Below are positions 18,901 through 26,555 of a DNA stretch of 64,000 nucleotides, in pieces. The position numbers were made by a program, and so were the translations under genes. The DNA comes from Planctomycetota bacterium (GTDB lineage Bacteria; Planctomycetota; GCA-002687715; DRQF01). The notes beneath the pieces are model-generated. The model searched no databases, was not told the origin of the DNA, and saw nothing but the letters and a program-made list of their open reading frames with translations. The DNA is taken from positions 406,127 through 470,126 of the forward strand of contig JACKGY010000006.1 in assembly GCA_020639295.1 (NCBI GenBank), read 5' to 3'. How positions within the stretch are numbered: position 1 is the first letter of the stretch; the number at the start of each line of letters is the position of its first letter.

Positions 18901-20892
18901 CTCCTCCTCCTGGGCGGCGTCGAGGGCCGCGCGCGCCTCGTCCAGCGCGCCCTGGCGCAACGCGACCAGTCCGCGCATGCGCCGGATCGCCGGCGACTCG
19001 CCGTGGTCGTCCTGGACCGCCAGCTCGACCAGCTCCTGGGCGCGGGCCAGATCGCCGCCGGCCAGGCTCTTGCGGATGCCGGTGAGGAAGACGTCGGTAT
19101 CGGCCCGGTCGCGGCGGGCGAGCTCGACGACGGCCTGGGAGACGGTGACGTGGTCGCTGCTGCGGGCGTCGAGCTCGAAGCGGCGCTGTTCGAGCCGATC
19201 CTCGAGGCTCACCAGATCGGCATGCGGGGGCGCATGGGTCTCGACCTGCAGCATGACCGGCAGGGCCGAATCGACGTAGTGGGGCCCGTGAAGGGCGCGG
19301 ATGCGGTCGGCCAGCAGGGCCAGGACGCGGTCCTTGTCGTGGCGTCCGGAGGCCTGGGCCTCGGGGATGGCCTGGAGCGCCTGGGCGTTGAACATCGCGG
19401 CCCGCGCCCAATCGCCGTCCTGCTCCGCGAGTCGCGAACGCAAGTCGAGCGCGAAGGGCTGGACCCGGGAGCTGAAACGCCCGGAGAGGAAGTTCTCGAC
19501 CCGACGGCGATCGCCGCGGAGGAAGGCCATCTCGGCCAGCCGGACGGCGGCGATCTCGTCGCTGAGGTCGTCGCGGAAGAGCGCCGTGTAGGCCTCGGTG
19601 GCCTCGTCGTGGGCACCGGCCTCGAAGAGCAGCTCGGCGCCGCGCGCGGCGATCAGCTTGCGGAACTCGACCGGCAATTCGGGTCGCTGCAGGGCCCGGT
19701 CGAGGTGCTTCTGCAGGCGGACGCGACCGATGTCGCTGCGCGGATGGGCATCCAGGAGGTCGAGCACGTCGAGATGGAACTGTTCGCGCAGGACCGGGTC
19801 GGCGAACCGGGCGAACTGATGCGCGCTCTGGGTGAAGCCGAGACCGGCCACGACCGGCGCCAGGATCGCCATGATCTCCGGCGGCTGGCCGCTGATCGAC
19901 ATGGCGCGGGCCAGGTGGGCCAGGGCGCCGACGCCGTCGCCGCGCCGCCGCAGGAGGAGGGCGCGGTTTCTCCAGACCCAGACCCGTTCGCTGAAGTACT
20001 CGCCGAGGAGCATGTTGAGGCTGTCGCGATCGGCGTCGTAGGCGAGGTCGACGCCGGGATTGACGTAGGCCAGTTCGGCGAAGACGTCTTCGAGTCGACC
20101 GCGGGCCTCGGGGTCGTTGACCAGGAGGTCCTGATAGACCGCGCGGGCCTCGGCGTCGACGCGGTCGCGGGCGGCGAGCCGGCGGACCAGGCCCTCCAGG
20201 AGCGGCGCCGCGACCTGCAGGGCCAGACTCCGGGCGTAGAGGTAGGCCCGGAGCAGAGCACCCGAGGGCATGGTCTCGAGACCCTGCTCGATGATCAGCG
20301 GCAGGAGGTCGGCGAGCAGACGGAAGCCCGAGGGCAGGCGGCTGCGCGCCCACTCGCAGTGGCGCATCACCGCGGTCAGGACGCCGTCGTCGCGGCCGTC
20401 GAAGATCAAGGCCCGGCTGGCCTCGACGTAGTCGGATACCAGGGCCTCGGAGTCGGCGCCGCCGCTCACCTCCAGTTCGGCCATGAGGATCTCGAGGCAG
20501 GCCCAGGAGTTGCGCCGCGATCCGACCTGGCGCAGTCCGTCGAGGACGGTCCGGGCCGTGGCGGCGAGATCGCGGATCTCGCGGACGTTCTCGGGCAGCT
20601 CGCGAGCGATGGCGTGGGCCGCGATCAGGGCCTCCGCCGCCTCGAGCACGGTGGCGCCGGAACTCTCGTTGAAGAGACGCGCCCGTTCGCGATGGGCGTC
20701 GAAGAGCAGGTGATTCTCCTCGTCGTTGCGCTGGCCGAGCGCCTCCACGGCCGCGACGATCTGCTGACCGATCAGGTCACCGCCGTCCATGCGGGGCAGG
20801 TCGCGGCTGGCGACCTGGTGGAGGATCTCGTCGAGACGCTGCCGCAAGCGTCCAATTCGCGAGAAGCGATCGAGGGTCTGGTTCTTCATCAT
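15913..20892 (-). CDS. Giant cytoplasmic TPR-type helical repeat protein (1,659 residues)
   Basis: A very long protein with no signal peptide, built of TPR-like helix pairs throughout, e.g. GALAHLARAMSISGQPPEI, EATEAYTALFRDDLSDEIAA, ARAQELVELAVQDDHGESPA, and a final canonical pair near the C-terminus (GEHERALAIIKDLFARDD, HHYLAAACHGAAGRLRQAED). The start at 20892 (two consecutive ATGs, 20892 and 20889) is chosen because upstream residues are Pro/Arg/Gly filler. Composition is Arg/Asp/Glu/Ala-rich. TPR proteins of this size usually organise multiprotein complexes; here the partner is probably the 165-residue product encoded immediately downstream with a 4-base overlap. No enzymatic domain was found. 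Confidence 0.85.
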   Translation of the reverse strand: MMKNQTLDRFSRIGRLRQRLDEILHQVASRDLPRMDGGDLIGQQIVAAVEALGQRNDEENHLLFDAHRERARLFNESSGATVLEAAEALIAAHAIARELPENVREIRDLAATARTVLDGLRQVGSRRNSWACLEILMAELEVSGGADSEALVSDYVEASRALIFDGRDDGVLTAVMRHCEWARSRLPSGFRLLADLLPLIIEQGLETMPSGALLRAYLYARSLALQVAAPLLEGLVRRLAARDRVDAEARAVYQDLLVNDPEARGRLEDVFAELAYVNPGVDLAYDADRDSLNMLLGEYFSERVWVWRNRALLLRRRGDGVGALAHLARAMSISGQPPEIMAILAPVVAGLGFTQSAHQFARFADPVLREQFHLDVLDLLDAHPRSDIGRVRLQKHLDRALQRPELPVEFRKLIAARGAELLFEAGAHDEATEAYTALFRDDLSDEIAAVRLAEMAFLRGDRRRVENFLSGRFSSRVQPFALDLRSRLAEQDGDWARAAMFNAQALQAIPEAQASGRHDKDRVLALLADRIRALHGPHYVDSALPVMLQVETHAPPHADLVSLEDRLEQRRFELDARSSDHVTVSQAVVELARRDRADTDVFLTGIRKSLAGGDLARAQELVELAVQDDHGESPAIRRMRGLVALRQGALDEARAALDAAQEEEPTIEGCRLRAMVEIEAGDEAAAVVLLARAASIVDADDDGLHRCHALRGLLLERLGRVKEAYEAHLAAVALSADWNESRRRAGLLGLDQAFDGDGRLRDRVAAYKALDLLDGFHDGESVLRSAIARSRLEENSDRAVTELEAALRRLAGAQLDRLRRELLARLLELGRLDDAADVADHLLEATDCPDREQLGRIRAAALRRRALENLARVTGRDSRAERSAFEALDEADRLDPSGATAPLTAILRHALVEDQSEPPLGRNPDPALAVAVALAGGQRRKDGSVRTAVQRAVGVEDEGVARAAGLVAALSSGKARDLLQAIEDLDQAAFSLPWSRIDTLRIAAAKALQDDDQLTLDEILGRAPGRFPDLVLYRELLAASTSDCARLMPMIEDLRRALGDRLELPEDSLRALRMRVTALRETPSEAWASSRLRVAGKRTRTWDAAALDFWVGRIDDDESGVALHHVALMELARAHELEVDQRCGFDHWRRVHDLWSRLLVHDRFWKDLEWSADAEVIEAVSSVREQIGGWLLLAQLRLAKRRMFAGDLARAIEHARLTVSSPLMRHCDSGKVREILFDALSGELEKHLQRKRYDEALAAIDHVIVADRDNPLARQEMVRVAGMALQPALATMDALSSPADPGMIAETCDMLGRVLVLAQDSILVLGQRPPQDPNVAAALVTCLRGMAYIARHRDDDVGLAAEYLQHAVAVAEACGLPTSSLRKLHSELGLEVVRRTIAETPTRAHELGAIEDDNPFGKALDEVDRLLEIDPDNVNVITQKARLLLAAERDDEAEALARDLFARARESRETSSVRLSVELLHQVQSEREKLRYESRMEMIDRLIGQRNWRVALDVFRETTVGRESESRHVLLHADLLLALRRFDKAEVAIAQLADCEGMESEWRSRFARLQMLRAMAARGGDVLSAYELIERGEHERALAIIKDLFARDDRDPLHHYLAAACHGAAGRLRQAEDHGRAACRNGRGHDWLRVALEDLETER

Positions 20893-21074
20893 CGGCCCGT
20901 TCCATCCACGCCAGGATCCGGGAGCAGGATCACGCCCCATGGGCGCACTCGGCATCGTCCGGCCGGGTACGGAGACCAGGACGATCCTCAATCTTCTCGG
21001 AACGACCGGGGCCAGTGCTGAAACGGACAAGATTATGCAGGGTCTGGGAGCGGCGCCCGAAGCCGATGCCGTGA

Positions 21075-21080
21075 TAGAAT
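21075..21080 (+). promoter_or_regulatory. Candidate -10 box (TAGAAT) for the hybrid kinase
   Basis: TAGAAT lies 54 bases ahead of the kinase ATG at 21135 in the divergent gap with the giant TPR gene. No clear -35 box was identified. Confidence 0.4.
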
Positions 21081-21134
21081 TCCCGACGCCGGTGCATGCG
21101 TTCCGACCACCTTCGACTGCATCCTCCATCACCG

Positions 21135-24100
21135 ATGACCGATCGCCACCCGCCCCATCTCGGCCGCGCCGCCCTGCTGATCCTGGGCTGGCTGCTCCTG
21201 GCCGGCCTGGTCCAGGCCCAGCCACGCAGCATCCGCTTCCGGCCGGTGGTCGACGACCGCGACCGGGTCTACGGCAGCGCCGTGCGCTTCCTGTTCCAGG
21301 ACGCGCGCGGCTACGTCTGGTACCGGACCGACACGGGACTGCATCGCCATGACGGCCGGAACACCATCGAGGTCGTGGTGCGGGAGGACGACGAGGACAT
21401 CAGCCGCGCCCTGCCCTCGGACTACGCCCTGGCCCCCGATGGCAGCCTCTACTTCGCCACCCGCTTCGGCATCCGCCGCTACTCGTACCACCAGGGTGGC
21501 TGCGTCTCGCCGCCGCGACCGACGCCGGCCAGCTTCTACTCCGACATCGAGTTCGATGGCGATGGTCGACTATGGGTCGTGCTCGACGGCCAGCTCCGCC
21601 GGGCGGAGAGCGCGGAAGCGACTCCGGAGCCGGTCGTGCTGGAACCCGCGATCGAGCTGGGCGAGATCCGCTGCCTGTGGCGCGACCGCTCCGGGCGGAT
21701 TTGGATCGGCGACTCCGAGGGCCGGCTCCTGGCGGTCCGCGGCGACCGGATCGAGAAGCACTTCGATCTGGCCTTCCTGCCCAAGGAGGAGCGTTTCGTC
21801 ATCGCCATGAGCCAGTCGGCCCGCGGCGCCATCTACGCCCGCACCTCCGCCTCGATCCTCGCCATCGACGAGGCCCACCAGCGGCTGGAGCGCCTCGATC
21901 CGGTCGGCGACGGCGGCAACTTCCTGGCCTTCCTGGAGGACCGCGGCGGTCGTCACTGGTACGGGACGGATCGCGGGCTCTGGCTTCTCGACGAGTACGG
22001 CCTGCAGAACTTCAAGGCCGAGGCCGACGATCTGTTCAGCCTGCCGGACTCCCGCGTGAGCGGTCTGCTCGAGGACGAGAGCGGCGCGATCTGGGTGTCG
22101 ACCTACCGGGGCATCGCGCGTTTCGACGGCCGGCTCGACCGCTTCCGCTTCCTGGCCGTGGAGCGGGGCGAGACCGACGAACGCAAGCCCGACATCGTGG
22201 CCACGATGATGCAGGACTGGACCGGACGCTCCTACATGTCGAGCCTGCGAGGGGGCCTCACCGTCTACCTGGAGGGCGACTTCAAGGGTCGCCGCATCCA
22301 GATCCCCAACGACGGCGCGCCGCCGAACGTGGCCAACAAGGTGATCGCCATGGCGCAGCTGGCCGACGGCGCGGCGATCCTGGCCACGCAGGGTCGCGGG
22401 CTGCACGTCTACTTCCCGTCGCGCGACCAGCTCCGGGAGATCCCGCTGCCTCCGGAGATGCTCGACCCGGAACCGGCGCGGCTCACCGCCCTGGCGGCGC
22501 GGGGTGACGGCCGCTGCTGGGTGGGCTCGCGTCGTCATCTGGCCCTCATGGACGCGGACTTCGTGTTCCGTTCGCCGGTGATCACGGTCTCCGAGTACGC
22601 CCCCGGCAAACCCGATCGCATCCTTCCCGGGGGCATCGCCTTGCTGGCGGACGGCGGCGCGGTGGCGATCGGCGCCAAGGAGAACGTGTTGATCGCCGGC
22701 GCCGACGGCCGCGAGCGCCAGCGTTTCTCGCTGGTCGAGCGGACCGCCGGTCGCTTCAGCGGGCGCCCGCGCAGCATCACGGTCGATCCGGACGGCGATC
22801 TCCTCATCGCCGCGAGCACGGGATTGCTCCGGGTCGATCGCCAGGGCCGGGTCGAGGCCCTGCCCAGCGATGGCGACTGGCCGCCCAGCGAGACCAGTTC
22901 CATCCTGCTCGACTCCAGGGGCAAGGCCTGGATCTCGCTTCGGCGCCATGGGCTGGTCGAACTGGACCCACGGAGCGGGCACACGATCGCGCTCTGGGAT
23001 CGCGCCCAGGGGCTCCATGGCACGGAGTTCTACCTGAACGCCCGCTGGCGATCGGACGACGGCAAGCTCCTCGCCTTCGGCGGCTTCGGCGGCGCCGTCT
23101 TCTTCCGGCCGGACGCGCTCGCGCGCAAGGCGCCCGGCCCTCGGGTCGAGATCACCAACCTCGCGGTACCGGCCAACGCCGACCTCAGCCTGGCGGACGT
23201 GGGCGACAACGAGCGGTTGGTTTTGCGCCATGACGAGAGCGATCTGCTGCTCGAATTCGCCGCTCTCGACTTCATCGCTCCGGAGAGCACGGAGTTCGCC
23301 TATCGCATCGCCGAGGAAGGCGATGCCTGGGTCCGCTGCGGGCACAGCACCACCGCGGGGTTCGTCAATCTGGCGCCCGGCGAGCACACGATCGAGATCA
23401 AGGCCCGCAACGCGGACGGGATCTGGAGCAGCGAGCCGGTCCGCCTCGTGGTCGAGGTGGTGCCGGCCTTCTGGCAGACCAGGAGGTTCACCTGGAGCAT
23501 CCTGCTGCTCGGCTTCGGCCTGGTGGCGGTGACGATCCAGGCGCGGTTCGCGGCGGTCCACCGCCAGAATCGAGCCCTCGCCGACGAGATCGGCCGGCGT
23601 CAGGTGGTCGAGAACGCCCTGCGCGAGAATCGCGAGCGGCTCGAAGCCGTGTTCGACGCCGTACCCTACGACTTCTGGCAGGCGGATGCCTCCGGCGTCT
23701 ACCGCTACCAGAACGAGGTCTCGATCGCGCGCTGGGGCGACAAGCGTGGCCAGCTCCTTCCCGGTGACCTCGCGCCGCCCGAGATCGGAGCGCGCTGGCG
23801 AGCGCAGTTCGAGCGCGCCCTCGCCGGAGAGAGCATCCGCGAGGAGGTGTCGATCCCGCTGTTCGGCGGTGATCTCCAGCTGATCGAGCTGGTCTCGCCG
23901 CTGGTGATCGGCGACGAGGTCTGCGGCGTCTACGGCCTGGCGATCGACATCACCCGCCTGCGCAGCGCCGAACGCGAGGCGCGCGCGCTCGACGACCAGC
24001 TCAGGCAGTCGCAGAAGATGGAGGCCATGGGTCTCCTCGCCGGCGGCGTGGCGCACGACTTCAACAACATCCTGACCGGCATCCTCGGTTCGGCCGAGCT

Positions 24101-25103
24101 CGGCCTGCGCGCGCTCGACCTCGAGCCGCCGTCGGTCGAGAGAGCGCGGCACGATCTGGTCGAGATCCGCTCCTGCTCACGCCGGGCCAAGGACATCACC
24201 GGTCAGCTGCTGTCGTTCAGCCGCCAGGAGGCGATCGGTACCCGCATCATCGAGCTGGACCGCGTGGTCCGAGGCCTCCGCACCTTCATCCGTTCCGTGG
24301 TCCGCGACTCGGTGCAGGTGGACTTCGACCTCGAGGTGGACATTCCTCCGGTGCACGCCGATCCGACCCGGATCGAACAGGTGATCCTCAACCTGGTGAT
24401 GAACGCGGCGACCGCCATCGAGCAGGTCGGCCGGATCACGATCGCGCTGCGGAGCCAGCGGCTGGACGGGCGGGGCGACTTCGCCGTCCTCGCCGTGCAC
24501 GACGACGGCGTCGGCATGTCGACGGAGTTGCAGGAACGGATCTTCGCCCCCTTCTTCAGCGGATCGAAGGACCGTTCGGGGACCGGACTCGGGCTCGCCA
24601 CCTCGAATCAGGCCATCGAGGAGTTCGGAGGCTGGTTCGAGGTGACCAGCGCGCCGGGCGAGGGCTCGACCTTCGAGGTCTGGCTGCCGGCCTACGATCC
24701 GAACACGACCACGACCCGCTACGGTCGCGCGGTGGTCATGCTGCACCAGGAGTCGGTGGCCAACCTGGTGCGGGCCGCGCTCGAGGAGGTCGGCTACGAG
24801 GTGAGCATCTCGATGGGCCTCGAGGACGTGCTCGAGGCCTTCAGCGACGAGGGCGAGGCCTTCAGCCTGATCGTGAGCGATGCCCGGCTGCTCCAGCGCC
24901 AGACCGGTCGGCTCCTGGCGCGTCTGCGGACGACCCAACCCCGACTCGGCATCCTGGTGCTGCTCGGACCGGAGGAAGACGCGCGCGGGGCCGCGGAGCT
25001 GGGCGTCGCCGACTACGAGGTCCTGCGCCGCCCCTTCGCGCATGCCGGTCTCATGGCCGCGATCCGACGTTTCCGCGGCCGCCGGACCACGGCGGCGAAC
25101 TGA
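21135..25103 (+). CDS. Hybrid two-component sensor kinase with periplasmic propeller, Y_Y_Y, PAS, HisKA/HATPase and degenerate receiver
   Basis: A 1,322-residue sensor. The start at 21135 gives a signal/anchor segment (LGRAALLILGWLLLAGLVQAQ). Residues 30-690 contain two-component regulator propeller repeats such as RDSRGYVW-like QDARGYVWYRTDTGLHRHD and DESGAIWVSTYRGIARFDG, followed by a Y_Y_Y domain (about 700-785, ending GEHTIEIKARNADGIWSSEP), one membrane helix (about 785-805), a PAS domain from about 834, and a HisKA domain with phospho-acceptor His974 (GGVAHDFNNILTG). The ATPase boxes are present: N (NLVMNAATAIE), G1 (VHDDGVGMS), F (IFAPFFSG) and G2 (GTGLGLATSNQ). Residues 1199-1315 resemble a receiver but lack key residues. 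The architecture resembles Bacteroidetes-type carbohydrate sensors. It is convergent with a FixJ-type regulator, the likely output. Confidence 0.92.
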   Translation: MTDRHPPHLGRAALLILGWLLLAGLVQAQPRSIRFRPVVDDRDRVYGSAVRFLFQDARGYVWYRTDTGLHRHDGRNTIEVVVREDDEDISRALPSDYALAPDGSLYFATRFGIRRYSYHQGGCVSPPRPTPASFYSDIEFDGDGRLWVVLDGQLRRAESAEATPEPVVLEPAIELGEIRCLWRDRSGRIWIGDSEGRLLAVRGDRIEKHFDLAFLPKEERFVIAMSQSARGAIYARTSASILAIDEAHQRLERLDPVGDGGNFLAFLEDRGGRHWYGTDRGLWLLDEYGLQNFKAEADDLFSLPDSRVSGLLEDESGAIWVSTYRGIARFDGRLDRFRFLAVERGETDERKPDIVATMMQDWTGRSYMSSLRGGLTVYLEGDFKGRRIQIPNDGAPPNVANKVIAMAQLADGAAILATQGRGLHVYFPSRDQLREIPLPPEMLDPEPARLTALAARGDGRCWVGSRRHLALMDADFVFRSPVITVSEYAPGKPDRILPGGIALLADGGAVAIGAKENVLIAGADGRERQRFSLVERTAGRFSGRPRSITVDPDGDLLIAASTGLLRVDRQGRVEALPSDGDWPPSETSSILLDSRGKAWISLRRHGLVELDPRSGHTIALWDRAQGLHGTEFYLNARWRSDDGKLLAFGGFGGAVFFRPDALARKAPGPRVEITNLAVPANADLSLADVGDNERLVLRHDESDLLLEFAALDFIAPESTEFAYRIAEEGDAWVRCGHSTTAGFVNLAPGEHTIEIKARNADGIWSSEPVRLVVEVVPAFWQTRRFTWSILLLGFGLVAVTIQARFAAVHRQNRALADEIGRRQVVENALRENRERLEAVFDAVPYDFWQADASGVYRYQNEVSIARWGDKRGQLLPGDLAPPEIGARWRAQFERALAGESIREEVSIPLFGGDLQLIELVSPLVIGDEVCGVYGLAIDITRLRSAEREARALDDQLRQSQKMEAMGLLAGGVAHDFNNILTGILGSAELGLRALDLEPPSVERARHDLVEIRSCSRRAKDITGQLLSFSRQEAIGTRIIELDRVVRGLRTFIRSVVRDSVQVDFDLEVDIPPVHADPTRIEQVILNLVMNAATAIEQVGRITIALRSQRLDGRGDFAVLAVHDDGVGMSTELQERIFAPFFSGSKDRSGTGLGLATSNQAIEEFGGWFEVTSAPGEGSTFEVWLPAYDPNTTTTRYGRAVVMLHQESVANLVRAALEEVGYEVSISMGLEDVLEAFSDEGEAFSLIVSDARLLQRQTGRLLARLRTTQPRLGILVLLGPEEDARGAAELGVADYEVLRRPFAHAGLMAAIRRFRGRRTTAAN

Positions 25104-25127
25104 GGTCGGGGCGTCACGAGCTCCCGT

Positions 25128-25805
25128 TCAACCGCGCTCGGCCGGTTGCTCGCCGTCCACGGCGGCGGCGTCCTCGGCCTGGCCACTGGCGAGCAGGACC
25201 AGGCGGACCAGGTCGGCGAGATTGTCGATCCCGGTCTTGGCCATGATGTTGGCGCGGTGGACCTGGACCGTCTTGTGACTCAGATCGAGTTCGGCCGCCA
25301 CCCGCTTCGCCGGCAAGCCTCGAACCAGGTACTGGAGCACCTCGCTCTCGCGCGGCGTGAGCCGGGCCAGGCGCTTCTTCGCCCGGTCGCGGTCGGCGTG
25401 CTCGTTGCGCCACTCGCGATCGATGGCGAAGGCCTCGTGGACCCGGGCGATGAGGATGCTGGGCTCGATCGGCTTCTCGAGGAAATCGATGGCGCCGAGG
25501 CGCATGCTGTGCGCCACCATCTGAACGTTGCCATGACCGGAGACGAAGATCATCGGCAGCGGACAGCCGGTCTCGACCAGCTGCTCCTGGAGCTGGATGC
25601 CGCTGCAGCCGGGCATCTTCACATCCAAAATGAGACAGCCGGGGCTCCTCAGGTCGTCACGGCTCAGGAATTCGTCGGCCGAGGCGTACGCACGAGTCTC
25701 TATGCTCTCTCGCTCCAGGCTGCGACAGAAGAAGTTGCGCGCGTCGGCGTCATCGTCGACCACGCGAACGACGAAGTTGCTCGTGTTCGTGCCGTCCTGG
25801 TCCAT
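25128..25805 (-). CDS. FixJ/NarL-type response regulator with LuxR HTH
   Basis: A 225-residue transcription regulator. The receiver has the full phosphorylation site: acidic Asp17-19 (VVDDDAD), phospho-acceptor Asp61 (LILDVKMPG), Ser89 (FVSGHG) and Lys111 (LEKPIEP). The output domain at about 149-192 is a LuxR-type helix-turn-helix (LTPRESEVLQYLVRGLPAKR, then VAAELDLSHKTVQVHR). A very strong ribosome-binding site (GGAGGGGGG) precedes the ATG. Its stop lies 24 bases from the end of the convergent hybrid kinase, so the two probably form a sensor-regulator pair, the kinase's own receiver being degenerate. The targets are unknown. Confidence 0.93.
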   Translation of the reverse strand: MDQDGTNTSNFVVRVVDDDADARNFFCRSLERESIETRAYASADEFLSRDDLRSPGCLILDVKMPGCSGIQLQEQLVETGCPLPMIFVSGHGNVQMVAHSMRLGAIDFLEKPIEPSILIARVHEAFAIDREWRNEHADRDRAKKRLARLTPRESEVLQYLVRGLPAKRVAAELDLSHKTVQVHRANIMAKTGIDNLADLVRLVLLASGQAEDAAAVDGEQPAERG

Positions 25806-25969
25806 GCTCGAGCCCCCCCTCCAGTGCGGTGACCACTTCCGAAATGGAGCGATGTTTCCCTGGAGCCCGATTGTGGTGATGAGGCAGCAATCGTCTCTAG
25901 GAAAAAATCTTATCCCCCGACGCGATGAACATCACTGGGGGACTCGCCCCGGGGGGCCGGGCACAGGGC

Positions 25970-26329
25970 TCAGAGGGCGTTCCGCGGGCTCACCGATTCG
26001 ATCGCGAAGCTGGCGTCCAGGCGTGCGAGCCGGAGCAGTTCGAGCGCGGCCGGGTCGGCCACCTTCAGTCTTATCTCGTGTCGAGGTTCGACCTTGCGGC
26101 GCAGCACCAGGAGCATGCCGATGGCGGCCGAGGTGAAGTCGGTGACCGCGGAGAGGTCCACCACCGTGGGCCTCGACTTGCGGTCGCAGAAGACCTGACC
26201 GAAGTCCCGGAACAGGGCGAAGTCGAAGCGTCCGGCGACGTCGACCTGGCGGTGCGCGAGCTCCTCGCAGATCTTCACCGCTCCGCGCGGGACGAAACGT
26301 CGCCTCGTCCGTCTCTTCACCGTCGCCAT
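25970..26329 (-). CDS. STAS-domain protein (anti-sigma-factor-antagonist-like)
   Basis: A 119-residue single-domain STAS protein, related to SpoIIAA and RsbV, which switch partner proteins through phosphorylation of a conserved Ser. The core VVDLSAVTDFTSAAIGMLLV aligns with the family's LDLSGVxFIDSSGLGxL; the usual Asp before the Ser is Thr66 while the Ser (Ser67) is kept. The N-terminus is strongly basic (KRRTRRRF). The start at 26329 is the last ATG before the domain. No partner kinase or anti-sigma gene is adjacent, unlike classical rsb operons. The nearest gene is the convergently organised regulator region at 25128, transcribed in the same direction 164 bases downstream; joint regulation is possible. 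Confidence 0.8.
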   Translation of the reverse strand: MATVKRRTRRRFVPRGAVKICEELAHRQVDVAGRFDFALFRDFGQVFCDRKSRPTVVDLSAVTDFTSAAIGMLLVLRRKVEPRHEIRLKVADPAALELLRLARLDASFAIESVSPRNAL

Positions 26330-26496
26330 GCATGGCCTCCGTCGCGAGGGACCCGGCTCATCGGGCCGGGGGGTCCTGAATGCAGACCTTCCCATCGAGA
26401 CGAAACCGGCTCTACGTTGACGAAAAGGCCGGGGGGTAAAGACCTTACCCGCTTCCGGCGAGGGTCCCGCCGTGCCCGACGCGGACGCGACATGGA

Positions 26497-26537
26497 CAAG
26501 GCCGACCGGCGCCGGAGGGGGCGACCGATCGGCCTTG
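26497..26537 (-). terminator. Hairpin 3' of the selenoprotein gene
   Basis: A 9-bp stem (CAAGGCCGA / TCGGCCTTG) 18 bases past the true stop at 26556, without a T-run. Its position just beyond the long reading frame fits the end of a transcript that includes both UGA codons. Confidence 0.4.
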
Positions 26538-26555
26538 CGGGTTACGAGGAGCGGG

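Noticed and set aside
18370..21021. 883-codon plus-strand frame opposite the giant TPR gene
   Set aside because: Gln/Gly/Glu-rich mirror of the TPR coding sequence; no signal, domain or ribosome-binding site.
21570..24152. 860-codon minus-strand frame opposite the sensor kinase
   Set aside because: Antisense shadow of a gene with clear kinase motifs.
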